Assembly (NCBI GenBank): GCA_022701365.1
Contig: JAKUHH010000140.1
Location: 1-14,757 of the forward strand
Length of the DNA: 14,757 bases
Source of the DNA: Mycocentrospora acerina
Lineage: Eukaryota > Ascomycota > Dothideomycetes > Pleosporales
Direction: 5' to 3'
In this document: positions 9,948-14,757 of the stretch, one piece after another
How the letters are laid out: every line of letters starts with the position of its first letter
How positions within the stretch are numbered: the stretch's first letter is position 1
The notes under the pieces: model-generated
What the model saw: the letters and a program-made list of their open reading frames with translations, nothing else
The model's database searches: none
Told to the model about the DNA's origin: nothing
Program-made: the position numbers and the translations under genes

Positions 9948-10028
9948 GATGCAGGGTAGGTAGGATGCCTAATGTGAGTGCAAAGGTTAGGAGGTGCAGG
10001 GTGGGTAGGATGCCTGCTGTAAGTGCAA
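9948..10028 (+). repeat. Two copies of a 45-bp direct repeat
   Basis: The 36-bp cores at 9948-9983 and 9993-10028 share the GCAGGGT, GGTAGGATGCCT and AGTGCAA blocks and are offset by 45 bp. Most differences are transitions. No coding explanation. Confidence 0.65.
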
Positions 10029-10210
10029 CAGAAGAAGCAGTTAAGGTTAGGCACTGTGCCCCGTACAAAGGCACATAGGGTTAGCAAGGGTACCCTATAA
10101 GGTTAGAAAAAAAGGCAAAGCAGCAAGGTGTGTTTAGAGTAGAGGTAGGAGGGTAAGAGTAAGAGCAGAAAAAAGCAGGATAGCAGCGGGCCCTAACCCA
10201 AGGCGGTAAA

Positions 10211-10230
10211 TAGGACGTTATAACATCCTA
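10211..10230. repeat. Near-perfect 20-bp palindrome
   Basis: TAGGACGTTA is followed by TAACATCCTA. The arms pair at 9 of 10 positions, the exception being one C/T-type difference that RIP would explain. It lies about 370 bp upstream of the second helicase start. A protein-binding or hairpin role is possible but unproven. Confidence 0.4.
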
Positions 10231-10599
10231 ATTCTTTTTACAAGTTTATTAGTAATAACTGCTACGCGTATTTGCAGGTATTTTACAGAACTATAGGTAT
10301 GTACTATTAAAGTTTAGAGGAATGTCCTAATTTTAAATCTTAGTTTAATTGTCCCTAAATTTAAATATGTTACTTAGTGCATCTAGACGCACAATCTGTA
10401 GAATTTGCATTACTATAGCATATGTAGTTAAGGGCGTTAGGGTTTAGTGTTGCAGGTTAGGGTTGCAGAAGTGCAGTCTAGCGTTAGAGGGCAACCTGTA
10501 TCACCTAATAACAAAGAAAAAGTAAACAAGATGTAATACTATGTTCTAAGCTAAGGCTAATTTATAAAAATATAAACAAATTAATAAAACATTAGCAAT

Positions 10600-13500
10600 A
10601 TGCCTAAACCTAATATAGAGTGTTAGTATTTTAAGCATTTAGCTAAGTACAGAGTAGCAATTTGCAAGGAGTGTAGGTATGCAGTATAGCCTAATCAGAT
10701 TAAGGGTTATCTACAAGATTAGCACAAGATTAGGCGCAAGGAAGCTAAGTTAATTAGAGAAAGTATTAGAGATTAGGCTAGATTAGTACATTATCCTAGC
10801 AAACTAGAACTACTAAGCTGTGTTGTGGAACCTGTCACGCAATTGCCGTTGTACGCAGACAGGTTATTATGCTAAATACAGCTAGACAGCTGCTATTACA
10901 TTGCAAGAAGCCTAGAATTAATACAAAAGCATTAGCACAAGTGTTATAAATAGTCAGCAGGGAGGAAGTGTAGGCAGCTAAGTTAGACAGAACAGAAGAG
11001 AGTGCAGACTAAAGCTAAAAAAGAATGCAGGCAGGTACATTGCTAGCAATTGTTTAGCAGCTGTTATAGATCACAGTATTTTAAGGTCTAGTACCCTAGA
11101 GAGGGCTAGGCAATTGTGCCTAAACCTGTTAATAGCAATGCAGCATAGGCGCAAGTAGGGGAGGAGATAGCTAAGGCATAGGCTAATGTTAAGAGGCAGT
11201 TGCAAAACACTATACAGGATAGTAAGCAGGATAAAGTAAATCTGTAGTTAGAGCAGACCTAGTAGTTGCTGTATTTAGTAGGCATAGAGAGACTTAAGCT
11301 GTTAGCATGCATTAAAGAGCTAAGTGCTAACCCTAATCTTACAAGAGAGGAGGAGCCTAAGCCTGTTAAGGCAGCTATTTAGGCAGCTATAGATAAGTTG
11401 GCGCGGTTTAGCTAGGCGTCTGTTGTTAAGCAGGTTAGTGTGTTTATGTAGTTAGAGGCAATCTAGACAGAAAAGTACTAGACACGCTTCTAGCTGTTGC
11501 AGCTGTATATAGATAAGAAGGCAATTATTAAGCATGCCTAACTGTAGAAGCAGATGTTAATGTTTTTTGCGCAGACACAGAAAGAGCACGCATAGAAGAG
11601 CCCTAAGTACTAATTCACGCGCTAGCAGCAAGAGGCATAGGAGGCATTAGTTAAGGAAGCAGAGGGCAGAATAGAGGAAGAAATAGGAAAGGAGGCAGAG
11701 GGGGCAGGAGACAAGACAGATAAAGACATAGACAAGGAGATGCTAGACAAGGTAGATAAGACAATAGAAGAAATAGAAGCAGACAAAGAGCAGGATTAGG
11801 CAGAAGACTGCAAGCGCAACAGCAAGCTACAAGAGTTGTTAAAGATCTAGAAAGCATGTTTAGAGTTTTACATTACGTTGTTAAACTAATCTATTACCTA
11901 AAAAGAGTATAATAATCTATTAGTATATGCATTAGTAGTATTAGGCGTTAAGGAGGAGGGTTAGAAGGGTCCTAAGCAGTATCTGCCTATCTTGTCTGCA
12001 GTTATTAAGGTAGCCTAGTTTATAGTAGTGCAGCAGGCGTTAGAGCTGTCTAACCTGTTTAAAGAGGACAAGTTTAATAGCAACAGCGCGTATAAGAGTA
12101 ATAGCAGCAACTGTCTACTACAACGCTAACCTAAAGGGTGCTTGCAGATTGTGCAGGAGATAATAGACTAGTTTATAGTGCAAGGTAGCTACAGTCTAAT
12201 GCAGTAGATATTAGATTTACAGACGTACAGGTTAAAGATTTATTACAACACAACGTCCTAAGGCTATGTTAAATAGACAGAGTAAGACAAGTTATTATAT
12301 AAAGATTTACATTTTACTATAGCATAATTCTGTAGCATAGTACACAGTTTAGCAGCTAAGAGCTGGCAGTTATTAGTAGATAAGTTGTTGTTTAACAACA
12401 GCAAGTTAGCTAGTCCTGTGCCTAGTATCCTGTAGGAGGGTTTGCGCAACAACCTAACTAATAAGCAGCCTAGATAGAATTTTTTAAAAGATAATTATAC
12501 CTGCATGCCTATAGATAAAGAGAGGTAGTTGTTTAAGCAAGTAAGGCAGGATGCTTAGGTTAAAGACAGATTTATAAAACTAGGAACGCGTTCTAGCATT
12601 AACAGGCAAGAGGTAGAGCAGTACATAGATTAAGTTATTAAGTTCTAGGAGAAGTTAATTGTGTTAATTTATATAGCAGGCAGTTAGCTAGCTAGAGGAC
12701 TAGAGATCTTAAGCGTTTAACACAGCAATACAGTTAAAGGGGGGCACTGCAACATATTCATTAAAGACAGTATAGTAGTGTTTATTACGCAGTATCACAA
12801 GGGATACACAGTTAGCAGCAATGTTAAGATTATCTACTAGTATTTGCTACAAGAGGTAGGCAAGTTGTTAGTATAGTATATATAGTTAGTGTTGCTATTC
12901 TAGCAGCAGTTAGAAGCAATAGTGTAAGGGAAGGAGGCAATTTTATTGCACATGTAGCTAGCTAACCTAAGTAGACGTAAGTAGACAGGTAACAGGTTAC
13001 AAGAGGCGTTAAAGCGCAAGAGCAGGGTAGGATTAAGGTTAGAATTAACAGTTTTAGTATATTGTAAGATTGCTATTAGGATTAGCTAGAGGTTTTTATA
13101 AGGATGCACAGCATTTAAAGCAGAAAAAGGTAGTAAGAATAAAGTATAGAGTAAAGAGAATATAGAAGCTGCTATTGCAGATAAACAGGCAGGGCATACA
13201 GCGCATATTGCAGGGATAGTATATGCGTAAGGAATTATAGAGCAAGTAGGGGCAGTTGCAGATAAAAGACAGCAGTTCTAGATGTTAAGCACAGATTAGC
13301 ATTAGTTTTTAAGATTCTAAGCAGGCGTAAAAGAGGAAGACGTGTGCAAGAAGCAGAAGAGGGCACTGTTTAAAAGTAAGGCAGATAAGGCAAGAATTAA
13401 TTAATAGGGCTAGTTAAGGAAGATAGACACAACAGCGCAGTTGCAGCAGATAATAGGTAACAAAGCAGAGTTCCAGGGCGTGCAGAAAGAGGCAATTGCA

Positions 13501-14757
13501 GCAATTGTAGCAGGCAAGAGTCCTATAGTAGCTGTAATGCTAACTAGGGCAGGTAAGAGCATGTTGTTTATATTGCTAGCATAGGTAGAACAGGGCAGCA
13601 CAACAGTTGTTGTTGTCCTGTTAATTGCGTTGCAAGGAGATATAAAGCAGCAATGCTAGAAGCTAGGGATACTATGTGCAGAGTAGGAAAGCTGCTATCT
13701 GCCTAACGCAGTAGCTGTAGTGTTAGTGACGCCTAAATTAGCAGTAAGAGAAGAATTTATAATGTTTTTAAACTAATTATAAGCAACACAACAGTTAGAT
13801 TAGATTGTAATTAACAAGAGTTATATTATGTTAAATTGCTAATATACGTTCTGCAAACAGATGCAGCAGTTAGGTAAGTTAGCAGCTGCAGAGACGCAGA
13901 TAGTGTTGTTAACAGCAACATTACTGCTAAGTAAAGAAAATAAGTTGTTCTAACAGATGTATTTTAAGCAGGATTAGGTTAAGATATTCTAAGCAGATAC
14001 AGCTAGGACAAACATAGCGTATTAAGTAATTAAAATAAGTAAGGCAGTAAAAAAGAAGGAAGTAGAAGTAATAGTATTTAATGCAGTGCAAAGGAAGCTG
14101 CAAAAGTACAAGACAGGCAAGGTTATAATATATAGCAATTTAGTAACTAAGGTTTAAGAATTAGCAAAGAAGTTAGGATGTTACGCATATTTCTATTATG
14201 CAATTAGTAAAGCAAGTATGTTAGAGGATTTTATAGCAGGGAAGCAGCAAGTAATTGTAGCAACAAGCGCGTTAGGGATAGGCNGGTAAGGCAGTAAAAA
14301 AGAAGGAAGTAGAAGTAATAGTATTTAATGCAGTGCAAAGGAAGCTGCAAAAGTATAAGATAGGTAAAGTTGTAATATATAGCAATTTAGTAACTAAGGT
14401 TTAAGAATTAGCAAAGAAGTTAGGATGTTACGCATATTTCTATTATGCAATTAGTAAAGCAAGTATGTTAGAGGATTTTATAGCAGGGAAGCAGCAAGTA
14501 ATTGTAGCAACAAGCGCGTTAGGGATAGGCGTTAACATACTAGACATTTAATGCATTATCCACATAGACTAGCTGTTTACAGTGTTAGATTACGCACAAG
14601 AGAGCAGTAGAGCAGGACAAGATAGATTGCAAAGCAAAGCAGTTATAATTGTACAAGAGGGAAGTTAACAGGTAGCAGACAATAAGCAGATATTAGCAGA
14701 TCAGGCGTTAGTTAGATTGTATGTAGAAGGAGAGGGTAGGATAGCACAGTGCAGAAG
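10600..14757 (+). pseudogene. Telomere-linked RecQ-type helicase with OrsD-like N-terminus, RIP-killed, 3' end outside window (copy 2)
   Basis: Second, divergent paralogue in the same orientation. ATG at 10600-10602 opens a frame that keeps phase to 14283 despite dozens of TAG/TAA stops. Order: OrsD/DUF3505-like finger Cys22-x2-Cys25-x11-Tyr37-x4-His42, identical in spacing to copy 1 and with the same His-to-Tyr change; further Cys/His region to about 11100; a charged coiled-coil-like linker rich in Glu/Lys/Asp (about 11640-11810); a middle region with LARGLEILSV (codon 699 is Arg) and ITQYHKGY; then the helicase core. The core's Walker A has its first Gly changed (TRAGKS, 13543-13560), the DExH box reads NKSY (13813-13824), the TATLPP motif reads TATLLL, and motif VI reads SSRAGQDR (14603-14626). 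An N and an apparent 247-bp duplication at 14284 break the frame; removing one copy restores it. The C-terminal Cys-rich part lies outside the window. The minus-strand frames at 11651, 12264 and 13410 are shadows. Confidence 0.85.
14038..14530 (+). repeat. 246-bp direct duplication flanking a single N (probable unmerged contig overlap)
   Basis: Positions 14038-14283 and 14285-14530 align end to end over 246 bp without gaps, separated only by the N at 14284. About six differences are visible, all transitions: three C/T and one G/A near 14109-14123, plus an A/G there in the opposite direction and another at the first base. The offset of 247 bp shifts the helicase frame, and collapsing one copy restores it exactly. 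This is what an assembler leaves when two contig ends from slightly different repeat copies or reads fail to merge. A genuine recent tandem duplication is the less likely alternative. Confidence 0.85.

Larger units (their letters stand above)
9887..10599. other. Spacer between the two helicase pseudogenes, with telomere-like motifs
   Basis: No gene-like frame. It contains a 45-bp direct duplication (9948-10028) and short telomere-like matches: TTAGGGTTAG at 9928-9937, TAGGGTTAG at 10076-10084, CCCTAACCC at 10191-10199 and TTAGGGTTTAG at 10437-10447. There is also a 7-bp inverted repeat, ATAGGGT/ACCCTAT (10075-10081 with 10092-10098), and a near-palindrome at 10211-10230. The minus-strand open frame 9845-10087 merely translates the minisatellite and duplication. 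The 3' part (10200-10599) is AT-rich and would hold the promoter of the second helicase gene; no specific promoter element is supported. Confidence 0.55.

Noticed and set aside
9845..10087. 80-residue minus-strand frame rich in Cys, Pro and Thr
   Set aside because: It translates the antisense of the 37-bp minisatellite and the 45-bp duplication; the apparent repeats in the protein are DNA repeats.
11651..11857. 68-residue minus-strand leucine/proline-rich frame resembling a membrane protein
   Set aside because: It is the antisense of the purine-rich charged linker of helicase copy 2.
12264..13601. Two further minus-strand frames (62 and 63 residues)
   Set aside because: Both are antisense shadows of the helicase copy 2 frame, which carries the motifs.
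2790..14283. Stop-codon reassignment (TAG/TAA read as Gln) as an explanation for long frames full of TAG/TAA with TGA nearly absent
   Set aside because: Stops also replace Trp and Arg positions, and the same transitions destroy catalytic Asp, Glu, His, Gly and Pro residues. The near absence of TGA is explained by loss of TG before purines. RIP-like mutation accounts for all of it.
1..14757. CRISPR arrays, tRNA or rRNA genes, bacterial-style operons
   Set aside because: No regularly spaced repeats with unique spacers, no RNA gene structure noticed, and the gene content is clearly fungal.

Overview
This window looks like repeat-rich, probably subtelomeric, DNA from a filamentous ascomycete fungus that has been heavily damaged by a repeat-induced point mutation (RIP)-like process. 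All large genes are dead. Long reading frames keep their phase for kilobases with no detectable insertion or deletion, but are studded with TAG and TAA, almost never TGA. Catalytic residues are replaced by exactly what C-to-T or G-to-A transitions give (Asp to Asn, Glu to Lys, His to Tyr, Gly to Arg, Pro to Leu, Arg or Trp or Gln to stop). No living protein-coding gene, tRNA, rRNA or CRISPR array was found. The fungal class cannot be fixed from the sequence.

Layout. Positions 1-2590 (minus strand) hold the 5' part of a Ty3/Gypsy-type LTR retrotransposon: a putative 5' LTR (about 2344-2590), gag (core about 2100-1540, zinc knuckle 1313-1272), a U-UUU-UUA slippery heptamer (642-636) exactly where a -1 frame change is needed, and the aspartic protease part of pol running off the left edge. 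About 2344-2789 is an island of un-mutated sequence. Positions 2790-4328 (plus) are a single-frame 512-codon pseudogene that I do not recognise. After about 430 bp of AT-rich spacer, 4757-9886 (plus) is a RIP-killed helicase gene of the fungal telomere-linked RecQ type: OrsD/DUF3505-like zinc finger at the N-terminus, long middle region, RecQ helicase core, Cys-rich C-terminal region. A spacer of about 710 bp (9887-10599) carries a 45-bp direct duplication and four short telomere-like motifs; a 37-bp minisatellite sits just before it, at the 3' end of the first helicase gene. Positions 10600-14757 (plus) are a second, divergent gene of the same family, cut by the window edge and interrupted by a single N at 14284 that separates two near-identical 246-bp stretches, most likely an unmerged contig overlap.

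How it fits together. The retroelement and the tandem helicase genes are both multicopy families in fungi and so natural RIP targets. The best leads are the strong local sequence context of the mutations (pyrimidine-C-A lost, purine-C-A kept), the sharply bounded unmutated island, the unrecognised 512-codon gene upstream of the helicases, and the retroelement frameshift site still readable after RIP.
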